64,000 bases of DNA from Elusimicrobiota bacterium (GCA_016196755.1 JACPXC010000044.1:1-64000); one strand, 5' to 3'. Counted from the stretch's first letter, positions 50,779-60,195 are shown. Made by a program: numbers and translations. The notes: generated by a model from the letters alone, not told the origin.

Positions 50779-51905
50779 CGCGCCGTCCTCATGAGCCGCT
50801 TCATCTCCGCCGCCCCGAAGCGTTCCTCGGCCCAGGCCTTGAGGCGCTTGCGGGCCCCGTCCGGGTCGATCCCGCGCGCCGCGAAGGCGGCCAGCAGGTC
50901 GACGGCGGCGAGGTAATCCTTCTCGTGGATGTTCTCGGCCGCCACGCCGGCGGCGCCGACGTTGTGGTAGTTACCCAAGGGGAAGGCGAAGCCTACGGTC
51001 TGATAGCCCGAGAGCCCGAAGGCGGTGGCCTCGCAGGTGCCGCCGTCCATCAGGCGGCGCTGGAAGGCCAAGCCGGGGCGCTCGCGCTGGAGCGCGCGGG
51101 CGCGCTCCTCGAGGGCGGCCGCGGCGTCGGCGTCGAAGACCCGGGCCTTGTCGCCGACCCGGATGACCGGACCCTTGCCCTGCTCGGCGCCGGCCATGGC
51201 CTTCGAGCACTCGAGGACGACGACCGGGCGGTCGTTGCGGATGGTGCCCAGCTTGATAGCACCCCAACAGCCGTGGAAACCCACTTCCTCGGCGCGCGTG
51301 AAGAGGGCGACGACGTCGCCGGGCAGGCGCCGGCGCGCCAGGTGGTCGAGGGCCGCGACGATGGACGCGCAGCCGCTGACGTTGTCGTGGGCTTTGGAAT
51401 GGATGAGCCCGCCGCGGCGCTCGAAGAGGGGGAGGTCGGCGTGGCCGAAGTCGCCGGGGAGGGAGCCCGCTGGGACCCTGAGGGTCAGGAGGTTGTGCGG
51501 CCTGCCGCGCACGAGGCCCGGCTTGCGTCCGTCGCCGCGGAGCACCGCGGCGGTCCCGCGGCGAACCGAGGTCTTCCCGTCATGGAGCGCCAGGCGCAGC
51601 CCCTTGAGCTCGAAGGTGGGGACCTGGCCGTTCCAGCGCGCCTCGGCCGTGGTCCCTTTCACCGAGAGCAGCTCGAAGCCCGGATGGTCCATGTGGGCGG
51701 TGAAGGCCACGGGACGGGCGCTCCCTTTACGGTAGCGGGCGACGAGGTTGCCGGCCGCGTCGACGTTCCACGGCACGCCCGCGGCGTCGAGCGCCGCGGC
51801 CAGGGCGGCGCGCACGCGGCGCTCGTGGAACGGCGCGGTGGGCTGGACCAGGACCGACTCGAGGATGGCCAGAGCGCGGCCGGCGTCGGGGGCGGGGAGC
51901 TTCAT
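50775..51905 (-). CDS. M42-family aminopeptidase
   Basis: A 376-residue di-metal aminopeptidase of the M42 (glutamyl aminopeptidase/TET) family. Metal-ligand blocks are AHMDHPG, HDNVSGCAS, the catalytic-Glu block FTRAEEVGFHG, VLECSKA and a late NYHNVGA. Domain order and length are normal, with the inserted PDZ-like region around 85-150. Probably forms large cytosolic complexes that trim short peptides. It starts with ATG 51905, 13 bp after the preceding gene. Confidence 0.9.
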   Translation of the reverse strand: MKLPAPDAGRALAILESVLVQPTAPFHERRVRAALAAALDAAGVPWNVDAAGNLVARYRKGSARPVAFTAHMDHPGFELLSVKGTTAEARWNGQVPTFELKGLRLALHDGKTSVRRGTAAVLRGDGRKPGLVRGRPHNLLTLRVPAGSLPGDFGHADLPLFERRGGLIHSKAHDNVSGCASIVAALDHLARRRLPGDVVALFTRAEEVGFHGCWGAIKLGTIRNDRPVVVLECSKAMAGAEQGKGPVIRVGDKARVFDADAAAALEERARALQRERPGLAFQRRLMDGGTCEATAFGLSGYQTVGFAFPLGNYHNVGAAGVAAENIHEKDYLAAVDLLAAFAARGIDPDGARKRLKAWAEERFGAAEMKRLMRTAR

Positions 51906-51918
51906 GGGCCCAATCCTA

Positions 51919-53097
51919 TCAATCGCCGCGGCGGAAGGCGAGGGCCAGGCCCGCGCCGGCCAGCGCGGCCTGAAGGACGACGGCGGCCGGCCGGCCGGCG
52001 TAGACGAAGGCGGTGACCAGGCCGATGAGGAAGTTGAGGCCGGAGGCCAGGAAGACGCCGCGCGCCTGTCCCCGGACGTCGAGCCGGGAACAGCGCTTGT
52101 CGAGCCACAGCCGCCAGGAACCCTTCGAGAGGGTGTGCAGGGCGCTGGCCTGGAGGATGCGGTCGAGCGGCAGGCCCCAGCCGGCGACGGGGTTGACGAG
52201 CAGGGCCATCAGCGCCGTCCCGATGAGGCCGTCCAGGGCCAGGGCGGCCGCGTTTGAGGCCGGCGTCTCGGCGGGAGCCCCCGACACCCAGGTCTTGAGG
52301 CGGGCCAGGTAGCGGCCGCCCAGGCCGAAGGCGAAGGCCGCGACGGGGACGACCGGGTGGAGGGGAAGGGCGGCCGAAAACGACAGCGACGCCAGGACGG
52401 CGTTCCAGAGGCCGTTGACGAGGTCCGCGCGTACGAGCAGGGGGCGCGCCACGCCTACCGGCGCGTAGAGCTCGGAGAACGCTCGCCGGAGCTCCGGAGC
52501 GCGGCGCGTGGTCCCCGGCGGCAGGAGGCGCGCCAGGTAGCCGGCGCCGTGGGCGATGAAGTCCTCCTCGCCGCGGAAACGGCGTCCCTCGAGCGTAGCC
52601 ATGACCTTGATCGGGAAGCTCGTGCCCAAGCCGCGGAAGGCCAGCTCGAGCTCGAGGGCCTGGCGGGCGAGCACGGCCTCGGGCCGGCAGGTCGGGTCGA
52701 TGAGGATGGCATGCAGGTCCGAGGTGTGGGGGTCGTTGAGGCCGAACTCCTTGATGGCGGTCTTCTCGATGCGCAGGCCTTCGGCGCCCGGCCAGGTCGG
52801 CGACGGCGTGCGCTTCTCGGCCGAGAGCGGCAGGAGTTCGGCCAGCAGCGGGTCGAGCGTGCGCTGGCGCAGGCGCGGGCCCGAGACCCGGCTGCCGATC
52901 AGGGCCAGGCCGAGCCCGCGCCGGGCGGCCTCGCGGGCCAGCGTGTCGAGCTGGGCGGGAGAGAGGCCGATGAGGACGTTGAGGCGTCCTGAGGCCGCCC
53001 GAATCCGGGCGAAGCGGTAGCGGCCGGAGCGCACGCCGGCGAGGATGTCCTCGTAGGCGTGGCGCCCGGGGGGGAGGAGGGCCGCTACGGCTTCCAT
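51919..53097 (-). CDS. Protein of unknown function with C-terminal membrane segments
   Basis: 392 residues, not recognised. Residues ~1-235 are soluble and include LALIGSRVSGPRLRQRTLDP and FGLNDPHTSDLHAILIDPT, loosely like a nucleotidyltransferase GS...D layout, though I do not claim it. Residues ~235-390 contain four or five likely membrane helices broken by charged loops. It precedes the M42 gene on the same strand by 13 bp and is probably the first gene of that operon. Confidence 0.6.
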   Translation of the reverse strand: MEAVAALLPPGRHAYEDILAGVRSGRYRFARIRAASGRLNVLIGLSPAQLDTLAREAARRGLGLALIGSRVSGPRLRQRTLDPLLAELLPLSAEKRTPSPTWPGAEGLRIEKTAIKEFGLNDPHTSDLHAILIDPTCRPEAVLARQALELELAFRGLGTSFPIKVMATLEGRRFRGEEDFIAHGAGYLARLLPPGTTRRAPELRRAFSELYAPVGVARPLLVRADLVNGLWNAVLASLSFSAALPLHPVVPVAAFAFGLGGRYLARLKTWVSGAPAETPASNAAALALDGLIGTALMALLVNPVAGWGLPLDRILQASALHTLSKGSWRLWLDKRCSRLDVRGQARGVFLASGLNFLIGLVTAFVYAGRPAAVVLQAALAGAGLALAFRRGD

Positions 53098-53244
53098 AGG
53101 GTATAGAGTGGCATGGCGTCGGGCCGTACACCCATGGCCTCGGGCCCCGGGAGGCCTAGGTCTTTCGGCTCAGATAATGTTCGAATAAAACCGCCGCTCC
53201 CGGATTATCTTGGCGAGGGGAAAGCCGCTCTCGCGAGGTGTCAG

Positions 53245-53751
53245 ATGACCAGGAATATGTTGTTTGCGGCCGTATCCGCGCTGTCGTGGCTTGCCGCGCC
53301 GCTGTCGGCCGGCGATTGGAAGCTCGGCCTCGATGGGACTCAGACCGGTCCGCGGGTCTGCGCCATCAGTCGACCGCAATGCTTGATCTTTTGGAAGGCC
53401 AAGGACGGGCCCGAGTTCATGGGCGGGGCGGCCGTCGACTGCGAGTTCGCCAAGAGCGCCGTGGCGGACGGGAACAAGGCTCCCAAGGCGGCGGACTATT
53501 GGCTGCGCGAGGTGTGGGTCAACGCCGACATCGACATCGTCTCGGACTGCCGGCCCGTCGCGGAGGCTCCCTCCATCTGCAAGAGCTACGGCACGGCGGC
53601 CTCTGCGAAGGACTACCTCAGGGAGCTGGACTGCCTGACGGGTTGGTTGGCGGACTCGAAGGGCCTGGACCCGAAGACCGTGGCGGGGGAACGGGCCCGC
53701 GCGAAGGCGGTGCTGGCGAAGTTGTCGGCTCTGATGTCACAAGGGATCTAG
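53245..53751 (+). CDS. Small secreted protein with conserved cysteines, unknown function
   Basis: A 168-residue protein with signal peptide (MTRNMLFAAVSALSWLAAPLSA, cut near residue 21). Six cysteines (PRVCAISRPQC, DCEF, SDCRP, SICKS, LDC) suggest disulfides in the periplasm. ATG 53245 is chosen over the longer frame from 53113 because GAGGTG lies five bases upstream and the signal peptide begins there. Intergenic 53098-53244 holds no other gene. Confidence 0.68.
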   Translation: MTRNMLFAAVSALSWLAAPLSAGDWKLGLDGTQTGPRVCAISRPQCLIFWKAKDGPEFMGGAAVDCEFAKSAVADGNKAPKAADYWLREVWVNADIDIVSDCRPVAEAPSICKSYGTAASAKDYLRELDCLTGWLADSKGLDPKTVAGERARAKAVLAKLSALMSQGI

Positions 53752-53765
53752 CACCAACGGAGTCT

Positions 53766-54614
53766 TTATCTGTCCCAATCCCCGCCTCCGGGATCGACGC
53801 TGGCCGAGTCGACGATATGCTTGAGCAGGCGCAAGGCGTCTTGGGCCTTGCGCTCGTCGGTCGGGCTCTCGCGGGCCGCGAAGGCCGCGACGATGTAGGA
53901 CTGGATGTTTCCTTCGCTCACTGAGGAAACCGAACGGCCTCCGATGAATATGTCCGCCGTATTCAGGTAGGAGGGAAGGCGGAGTGTATCGGGCGAGGGG
54001 CGATGGTTGAATGCCAAGGCGGCTTGATCCATCTGCCATTGGCGAGCCTCGTTCCGGGATTCCTCCTGGGCCGCCCGGAGGCGCGTGTTGAACAATGCCA
54101 TGGTCAAGAGGCCGGAGCCCATCAGCATGACAAGCACAGATGGAGCGAATCCCACGGCGGACCCGATGACGAATACGCCTGCGCGCAGGATCGGGAGGAC
54201 TCCGCTCAAGTACGCGAACGCGGGGTATATCTTATCGAAGTTTCTCGCGATATCGCAGATGCTCTTGCCTGCTATCCTCCCGAACTCGCCGAAAATCTGC
54301 GCGGCGACTTCCGGCAGGGTGTAGCCGCCCGGCGTCGACTCGCACCCTGCGGCGACGAAGGCCCGGGCCGCGTTCCTGAGATTGGCCAGTGTAGGGATGA
54401 AGGGGGCCTTGTCGACGGAGCCGGCGCGCAGGGCTTGGGTCGACAAACCGAATCCCGCTGGGAGCTTCGGGATATCCAATCCCGCTCCGAAGGCCTGCCC
54501 GGCCGCGGACGAATCGGTCTCGAGCCGCTGCGCCGCAGCGGCCGGCAGCATCGGCGGCAGAACCAATGCAGCCGACATCAAGGCTGTCAGTGACGACTTT
54601 AGGGTCGTTCTCAT
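53766..54614 (-). CDS. Secreted or membrane protein of unknown function
   Basis: 282 residues with an N-terminal signal peptide (about 1-27, ending PAAAAQ) and a strongly hydrophobic stretch around 140-172 (AGVFVIGSAVGFAPSVLVML). Two cysteines at about 90 and 120. The C-terminal ~110 residues are soluble and helical. No family is recognised. GAGGAG lies five bases before ATG 54614. It is convergent with the small Cys-rich gene and divergent from the ECF sigma factor. Confidence 0.6.
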   Translation of the reverse strand: MRTTLKSSLTALMSAALVLPPMLPAAAAQRLETDSSAAGQAFGAGLDIPKLPAGFGLSTQALRAGSVDKAPFIPTLANLRNAARAFVAAGCESTPGGYTLPEVAAQIFGEFGRIAGKSICDIARNFDKIYPAFAYLSGVLPILRAGVFVIGSAVGFAPSVLVMLMGSGLLTMALFNTRLRAAQEESRNEARQWQMDQAALAFNHRPSPDTLRLPSYLNTADIFIGGRSVSSVSEGNIQSYIVAAFAARESPTDERKAQDALRLLKHIVDSASVDPGGGDWDR

Positions 54615-54666
54615 CTCATCTCCTCAATCCCACCGATAGGGTTGCTCAGAGGGGCACGAGACGGCC

Positions 54667-54685
54667 AGTTAAGTCTCGCTTAACT
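54667..54685. promoter_or_regulatory. Inverted repeat in the unknown-gene/ECF-sigma divergent region
   Basis: Perfect AGTTAAG-N5-CTTAACT lying between the divergent genes starting at 54614 and 54820. It could be an operator for either gene. The rest of 54615-54819 shows no gene. Confidence 0.45.
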
Positions 54686-54804
54686 CCATTTAGAACGATG
54701 GGGCGAGGGAATTTCTCTCGGTTCAGGGAATGGCTTCACTAGGCATTAAGATAGGGAAGTGGTGTGGGACCCCGTCCGCTCGAATAGATTCGCCGATTCT
54801 GGGT

Positions 54805-54810
54805 TATCCT
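54805..54810 (+). promoter_or_regulatory. Putative -10 before the ECF sigma gene
   Basis: TATCCT nine bases before ATG 54820; the -35 is not clear. ECF genes are often self-transcribed, in which case this sequence may not be the true promoter. Confidence 0.35.
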
Positions 54811-54819
54811 ATCAGCGAC

Positions 54820-55356
54820 ATGCCGGAAGCGGACCGACTTATACAGGGCTGCCGCCAAGACCCCGAGCTCTTCCGGGAACTGGTCGGGCTGTTCCAGGCC
54901 CGGCTCTACAGCTTCCTGATCCGCTTGGCCGGCCGCCAAGCCGCCGACGACCTGTTCCAGGAGGTCTGGCTGAGGGTGTATCAGGCCGCCCCGCGCTACG
55001 AGGCGCGGGGGAAGGCGGCGAGCTGGATCTTCAAGATCGCTCACAACGTCGCCCTCCAGCATCACGGCCGGCGCGCCAAGCAACCCGAGGCGGCCGGCGA
55101 CGCCTTGGACGCCCTGCCTTCGGGCGACCTCGACCCGGCCGCGGCCGGCGAGCGGGCCGAGACGCTCGGGCAAGTCGATGCCGCCATCGCGGCCCTGCCC
55201 TTCGAGCAGCGGCAGGTCTTCCTGCTCCGCGAGTTCGGAGGCATGCCTTTCAAGGAGGTGGCCGAGCTGCTGGAGATCCCGCTCGGCACCGCCCTGTCGC
55301 GCATGAACGCCGCTCTCGAGAAGCTGCGCGGGCGCCTGGAGGACTTCCGTGCATAG
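54820..55356 (+). CDS. ECF-family RNA polymerase sigma factor
   Basis: A 178-residue sigma-70-family protein. Region 2 is at ~10-80 (LYSFLIRLAGRQAADDLFQE, WIFKIAHNVALQ) and region 4 at ~120-170 (AALPFEQRQVFLLREFGGM, then FKEVAELLEIPLGTALSRM). ATG 54820 begins the sigma-2 domain; an upstream in-frame start at 54730 lacks support. The anti-sigma gene overlaps its stop by 8 bp, so they are co-expressed. The signal and regulon are unknown. Confidence 0.92.
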   Translation: MPEADRLIQGCRQDPELFRELVGLFQARLYSFLIRLAGRQAADDLFQEVWLRVYQAAPRYEARGKAASWIFKIAHNVALQHHGRRAKQPEAAGDALDALPSGDLDPAAAGERAETLGQVDAAIAALPFEQRQVFLLREFGGMPFKEVAELLEIPLGTALSRMNAALEKLRGRLEDFRA

Positions 55357-56146
55357 GGACCAATGCCTGCTGTACGCCTCGGGTGAGATGAGCGCCGAAG
55401 AGAGCGGGCGGTTCCAGTCGCACCTGGGGGCCTGCCCGGACTGCCGGGGCTGGCTGGAGCTCGTCGGGCGCGGGGCCGCCTGGGCCGGAAGCGCGGCGGA
55501 GAACGCGCCGACCGGCGTGCTCGTGGCCGTCCTGGGCCTGACGGCGGCGGCGCCCGTCGTCGCGGCGGCGAAGACGGGCCTCTGGGCCAAGCTGCCGGGC
55601 TGGCTCAAGTGGGTCCTGCTCACGGCCGTCGCCAGCGCGGCGCTGCGCGTGGCTCAGGGGCCGCGGGATCCGGTTCCCGAGCCTGCCCCGGCGTTTCCGT
55701 CGAACGCGCGTCTCGAGATCCCGTCGTCGGGGCCGGCTCCGCGCCCCTCGGAGCCGCCGCGCGGCAGCCAGGACCTCGTCGCCGGGCCACTCGAGCCGAC
55801 GCTGGAAAAGCCCGACGTCCTCGAGTGCAAGGACCCCGCGTCGATCCGCGCCTTCAAGCGCTGGGTCATCTACGACTATCAGGCCTTCCCGGAGGACGGG
55901 GACACCGCCGCCGAGGATTGGAGCGCCTGCCTGTGCGGTCCCGCGGCGGCCGCCGCGGGCATGCCGGCCCTGCCGCCGCGGACGTCGAGCACCCGCAAGC
56001 TGCCCGGGTGTCCGAGCGGGAAGGAGTCCGTCAAGGAGCCGTACATCGCCATCGCGAAGTTCTTCTACGAGGCGCTGCCTATCACCCAAGAGCAGGCGGT
56101 GAAGATGCCGGCCTGCTACTGCGGCCCGTCGCCGCGGGGGCGATGA
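55349..56146 (+). CDS. Anti-sigma factor with zinc-finger (ZAS-type) domain
   Basis: A 265-residue protein. The cytoplasmic N-terminus has HLGACPDC (His25, Cys29, Cys32) plus Cys6, the H-x3-C-x2-C zinc anti-sigma motif. One or two hydrophobic segments (about 55-75 and 86-102) anchor it. The extracytoplasmic part is Pro-rich and then carries cysteines (ECKD, ACLCG, PGCPS, PACYCGP). Start is GTG 55349 with GGAGG six bases upstream, overlapping the sigma gene. It should hold the ECF factor inactive until a signal is sensed. Confidence 0.83.
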   Translation: MHRDQCLLYASGEMSAEESGRFQSHLGACPDCRGWLELVGRGAAWAGSAAENAPTGVLVAVLGLTAAAPVVAAAKTGLWAKLPGWLKWVLLTAVASAALRVAQGPRDPVPEPAPAFPSNARLEIPSSGPAPRPSEPPRGSQDLVAGPLEPTLEKPDVLECKDPASIRAFKRWVIYDYQAFPEDGDTAAEDWSACLCGPAAAAAGMPALPPRTSSTRKLPGCPSGKESVKEPYIAIAKFFYEALPITQEQAVKMPACYCGPSPRGR

Positions 56147-56152
56147 CTTCCT

Positions 56153-56161
56153 TGGTATCAT
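56153..56161 (+). promoter_or_regulatory. Extended -10 of the 56169 gene
   Basis: TGG-TATCAT followed by seven bases and ATG 56169. Another near-leaderless promoter. Confidence 0.45.
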
Positions 56162-56168
56162 AGACGGG

Positions 56169-57041
56169 ATGAAGGCCGTCCTCCTCCTCGCCGCCGGCCT
56201 CCTTCTGCCCTCGCCCGCCCGCGCCGCCGAGTCCCCGCTGCTCGAGATGAAGGCCCGCAAGGTCGTCTCCGCCGACGCCACGGAGTGGAGCCCCGAGGAG
56301 ACCGCCACGCTCAGGCGCCTGCGCCGCGCGGAGGCCTGGGGGGCCCTGCAGTACCTGCGCGACAAGACCGGCACCTTGGACGGCTCGGCGGTGGAGCTGC
56401 CCAGCGGGAAAGGCTACAAGCGCCTGCTGCTGACGGTGCGCGGCCACGACAACTGGCTGTTCATCCTCTCGCAGGAGGCGCGCGCCTATTTCGAGAGCAA
56501 GGGGGGCGAGGCCAAGTACATCTTCCAGCTCACCGACCTCGAGAAGAAGCGCTTCTTCGACGACGAGGGGATGCTCACCGACCACGGCGTGGCGACCTAC
56601 CGCCGGATCCGCCGCCGCCAGGCGGTGTACTGGATCAACACCGACGGCCGCCCCCAGGGGACCATCCGCCCGCCGCTGGCCGCCCAAGCCGTGCCGCGGC
56701 AGGCCCCGGCGCCCCCGCCGCCGCCGCCCGCGCCGCCCAAGAAGCCGGAGACCGAACCCGGAGAACTGCCGCCGGGCGCGCCGGTCGAGGGCGGCTTCGG
56801 CCAGCGCTTCCCCGCCGACGCGGCGGCGGGCGGCCTCATCGACGCCATGGTCAAGGGCGGGGCCGTCGAGATCACCGAGGAGGAGGCTAAAGCGCTGGCG
56901 GCTTCCAGCCAGATGAGCCAAGAGGATCTGCTCAAGACCAGCCTCCAGGCCGTGCCGTTCAACGGCAAGATGCGTTTCTACCTCAAGCCCGGCGACCCGC
57001 TGGCCGAGAAGCTGCTGCTGCTGCGCCAAGCCCAGCGTTGA
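56169..57041 (+). CDS. Secreted protein of unknown function
   Basis: 290 residues with a signal peptide (about 1-20, ending PARAAE). The first domain (~30-165) is mixed alpha/beta with YKRLLLTVRGHDNWLFILSQ; a Pro-rich linker with a run of prolines (~185-205) separates it from a C-terminal ~85-residue segment. No family is recognised. It follows the ECF/anti-sigma pair and could be part of its regulon. Its stop overlaps the next start (TGATG). Confidence 0.6.
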   Translation: MKAVLLLAAGLLLPSPARAAESPLLEMKARKVVSADATEWSPEETATLRRLRRAEAWGALQYLRDKTGTLDGSAVELPSGKGYKRLLLTVRGHDNWLFILSQEARAYFESKGGEAKYIFQLTDLEKKRFFDDEGMLTDHGVATYRRIRRRQAVYWINTDGRPQGTIRPPLAAQAVPRQAPAPPPPPPAPPKKPETEPGELPPGAPVEGGFGQRFPADAAAGGLIDAMVKGGAVEITEEEAKALAASSQMSQEDLLKTSLQAVPFNGKMRFYLKPGDPLAEKLLLLRQAQR

Positions 57042-57784
57042 TGGCGGGCCTGCGCGGCGAGGTGCGGGCCGTGGCCGGAACCGACGAGTCCCTGCGGCGC
57101 TCACTCCACGAGCTCTTCATCCGCCACTACGATAACGTCTCCTGGGAGGTCTTCTCCGCCGACTTCGCCGAGAAAGACTTCGTCATCCTGCTGCGGCGCG
57201 CCGCGGACGGCGCCGCGGCCGGGTTCTCCACCCAGAAGGTCCTGCGCGGCGAGCGCGGGGGGGACGAGGCGCGGATCCTTTTCTCGGGCGACACCGTCAT
57301 CGACAAGGCGGCCTGGGGCGAGCAGGAGCTGGTCAAGGCCTGGTGCCGTCTGGCCGGGGCGGTCAAGTCCCAGGAGCCCAACTCGCCGCTGCATTGGCTG
57401 CTCATCTGCAAGGGCTACCGCACCTACCTCTACCTCCCGTTGTTCTTCGACGAGTACTGGCCGCGCCGCGAGGCGCCCACGCCGCCGGAGGAGCAGGCGC
57501 TCATCGACGACTTCGGACGCTGGAAGTTCGGCCCGGCCTACAAGGACGGCCTGCTGCGCTTCGCGGCCCCCAAGGGCAACCTGACCCCCGAATTGGCCGC
57601 GGTGCCGTCCGGCCGCCGCGAGGACCCGCGGGTCAAGTTCTTCCTTGAGCGCAACCCCGGCTACGCCGCGGGCGACGAGCTGGTCTGCCTGACCGAAGTC
57701 AGCGACGGGAACATGAAGGGGTTGGCCAAGCGGCTCTACCGCGACGGCTACGCCACGGGCCTGCACGGCCTGCTGACGGGCTGA
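57041..57784 (+). CDS. Conserved-looking cytosolic protein, unknown function
   Basis: A 247-residue soluble protein. The region around 115-140 (LLICKGYRTYLYLPLFFDEYWP) and the early DVxF-like layout (HYDNVSWEVFSADFAEKDFVILL) recall GNAT-fold proteins, but no acetyl-CoA motif is clear. I have a recollection of similar hypothetical proteins with a ...KGYRTY..LP.FF..Y.PR block, without a function. ATG 57041 overlaps the preceding stop as TGATG. Confidence 0.6.
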   Translation: MAGLRGEVRAVAGTDESLRRSLHELFIRHYDNVSWEVFSADFAEKDFVILLRRAADGAAAGFSTQKVLRGERGGDEARILFSGDTVIDKAAWGEQELVKAWCRLAGAVKSQEPNSPLHWLLICKGYRTYLYLPLFFDEYWPRREAPTPPEEQALIDDFGRWKFGPAYKDGLLRFAAPKGNLTPELAAVPSGRREDPRVKFFLERNPGYAAGDELVCLTEVSDGNMKGLAKRLYRDGYATGLHGLLTG

Positions 57785-57789
57785 TTCCG

Positions 57790-60195
57790 GTGTCCAGTCC
57801 GGCCCTACCCATCGACCCGTTCCGCGACCGCATCGCGTCCGAGTTGGTCGAGGCGGGGAGCCTCATCCTCACCGCGCCCACCGGCTCCGGCAAGTCCACC
57901 CGGACCCCCCGCTTCCTCAAGGGCCGCCCCGGCCGCACCCTGGTGCTCGAGCCCCGCCGCCTAGCCGCCCGGAGCCTGGCATCGCGCGTGGCTTTCGAGG
58001 CCGGCGCCGCTCTCGGCGGGGAGGTCGGCTACCAGGTCCGCTTCGACAGCCGCTGCGGGCCCGAGACGCCGCTGGTGTTCCAGACCTATGGGGTGTTCAT
58101 CCAGCAGGCTCTGAGGGACCCCGATTTGCGCGGCGTCGGCAGCGTCATCCTCGACGAGTTCCACGAGCGCACCCTGGAGTGCGACCTGGCCCTGGCCTGG
58201 ACCCAGGCCCTGCGCCGCAAGCGCCGGCCCGACTTGGCCTTGGTCGTGATGTCGGCCACGCTCGACGCGTCGGCCCTGGCCCGCTACATGCCGGGGGCCG
58301 CGCGCGTCGACGTGCCGGGCCGCCTGCATCCGGTGAGCGTGCGCCACCTCGCTTCGGAGAGCCGGACCGACACCGAGCGGGCGGCCTTGAGCGCGCTTCA
58401 ACTCCTCTCGGCCGAGGGTCTCGACGGTTCGGTGCTGGTCTTCATGCCCGGCGCCCGCGAGATCCGCCGCACCCTCGACGCACTCGGTCCGTTCTGCCGC
58501 GCCCAAGGGCTGGCCCTGCAATCCCTGCACGGCTCGATGGAGCTCGCCGAGCAGGAGCGCGTGCTCTCCCCAGAGGGCCGCGGCCTGCGCGTCATCGTCA
58601 CGACCAACGTGGCCGAGACCGGCCTGACCGTCCCCGGCGTGACCGCGGTCATCGACAGCGGTCTGCATCGTCTGGCGGCCTATGACCCGGCGCGCGGCGT
58701 CAACACCCTCTACGTCACGCGCATCAGCCTCGCCAACGCCGTCCAACGCGCCGGCCGGGCGGGCCGGACCGCCCCGGGGCGCTGCATGCGCCTATGGCCC
58801 GTCTCGGAGGACCGCGGCATGGCGGAGAGCCTGGCCCCCGAGGTGACGCGCCTGGAGCTGAGCTCGCTCATGCTGCAGGCGGCCTCGCTGCCCGAGCCGG
58901 TGGCTTGGTTGACGCCGCCCCAGGAGGCGGCCATGACGTCGGCGCGCCGCTCTCTTTCGGCCCTGTCGGCCTTGGACGCGGACGGACGCATCACGGCGCG
59001 GGGACGGGCGCTCCTGCGCTACCCCGTTCCCCCGCGGCTGGCGGCCGTCCTCGAGGCGGCGGGGGCCATGGAGGACGACGTCTTCGAGCGCGCCTGCGCC
59101 ATGGCCGCGGTATTCGAGGCCTCCGGCGACCGGCGGCGCGACGGCGCGGCGGACTTGACTGAGCTGGCCGACCAGCTCCTGGCCGACCGCCGCGACGAAC
59201 TGCCCTGGGAGGCTTTCGAGGTCTTCCGCCAGCTCAAGAGGCTGCGCGGCGCCGAGCGCCCCGCCGCCGCGGCGCCCGAGGGTCTCGGCCGCGCCTGGCT
59301 GTCGGCCTTCGTCGACCGCTTGGCCGCGCGAGAGGGAGACGGGCCGGCCTACCGCCTGGCCGACGGCCGCAGCGTGATCCTCACCGGCCGCGGGCCGGCC
59401 CTGCTCCTCGCCCTCGACATCCGCGAGCGCGGCGGCGGCGGGCAGGCGCGCCGGACGGACATCAGCCTCTATCTCCCCTATTCGGTCTCGGCGGTGCAAA
59501 ACGCCTTCCCGGGGGAATGCGCCTGGGTCAAGGCCGGCGAGTTCGACGCCCGCAAGGAGAGGGTCCTCAAGGAGGACCGGCTCATGTTCCGCGGGCTGGT
59601 CCTCGAGCGGCGCGAGCGCGCCGCCGAGAAGGCGGACCGCAAGGCCGCGGCCGAGCTATGGGCGGAACGCTTCGCCACGGGCGAGCTCTCGCATCCGGGC
59701 CTCGACGAGCGCGCGCGCCAGCTCCTCACGCGCGTCAAGGTGGCGCGCGGCCTCTATCCGGACCTGGGATTGCCGGAGATGAACCTCGACGACTGGCGCC
59801 TCATCTACGGCGAGGCCTGCGCGGGGCGCAACTCGCTCAAGGACATCGAGCGCGCGCCGCTCGAGCCCCACATCCTCGCCTATATCGGCGCGCCGCTGGC
59901 CGCCTTCCTCGACAAGGCCCTGCCGACGTCCAAGCGCCTGCCGTCGGGGAAGTCCGGCCGCTTCACCTATTTCGAGTCGCGGCCGCCCGAGCTCGCGGCG
60001 CGGCTGGGCGACTTCCTCAAGATGAGCGGCACCCTGAGCCTCTGCGAGGGCCGCCTGAGCGTGCTCTTCGACATCCTCGCCCCCAACTACCGTACGGTGC
60101 AGAAGACGCCCGACCTCGGGTCGTTCTGGAAGAACACCTACCCCGAGGTCAAAAAGGAGCTCAAGCGGCGCTACCCGCGCCATCCCTGGCCCTAG
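57790..60195 (+). CDS. hrpB: ATP-dependent helicase HrpB
   Basis: An 801-residue DEAH-box-type RNA helicase. Visible motifs: APTGSGKST (Walker A, about residues 28-36), DEFHER (motif II), MSATLD (motif III), TNVAETGLTVPGV (motif V) and QRAGRAGRTAPG (motif VI). The winged-helix/HA2 region and the long HrpB-specific C-terminus (EMNLDDWRLIYGE, PSGKSGRFTYFESRPPELA) follow. Length is typical of HrpB (~800-850 aa). Start is GTG 57790, five bases after the previous stop. Its biological role is poorly known even in model species. Confidence 0.95.
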   Translation: MSSPALPIDPFRDRIASELVEAGSLILTAPTGSGKSTRTPRFLKGRPGRTLVLEPRRLAARSLASRVAFEAGAALGGEVGYQVRFDSRCGPETPLVFQTYGVFIQQALRDPDLRGVGSVILDEFHERTLECDLALAWTQALRRKRRPDLALVVMSATLDASALARYMPGAARVDVPGRLHPVSVRHLASESRTDTERAALSALQLLSAEGLDGSVLVFMPGAREIRRTLDALGPFCRAQGLALQSLHGSMELAEQERVLSPEGRGLRVIVTTNVAETGLTVPGVTAVIDSGLHRLAAYDPARGVNTLYVTRISLANAVQRAGRAGRTAPGRCMRLWPVSEDRGMAESLAPEVTRLELSSLMLQAASLPEPVAWLTPPQEAAMTSARRSLSALSALDADGRITARGRALLRYPVPPRLAAVLEAAGAMEDDVFERACAMAAVFEASGDRRRDGAADLTELADQLLADRRDELPWEAFEVFRQLKRLRGAERPAAAAPEGLGRAWLSAFVDRLAAREGDGPAYRLADGRSVILTGRGPALLLALDIRERGGGGQARRTDISLYLPYSVSAVQNAFPGECAWVKAGEFDARKERVLKEDRLMFRGLVLERRERAAEKADRKAAAELWAERFATGELSHPGLDERARQLLTRVKVARGLYPDLGLPEMNLDDWRLIYGEACAGRNSLKDIERAPLEPHILAYIGAPLAAFLDKALPTSKRLPSGKSGRFTYFESRPPELAARLGDFLKMSGTLSLCEGRLSVLFDILAPNYRTVQKTPDLGSFWKNTYPEVKKELKRRYPRHPWP

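Noticed and set aside
54730-54819. Upstream extension of the ECF sigma factor
   Set aside because: The extra 30 residues do not resemble a sigma-factor N-terminus and would overlap the putative promoter.
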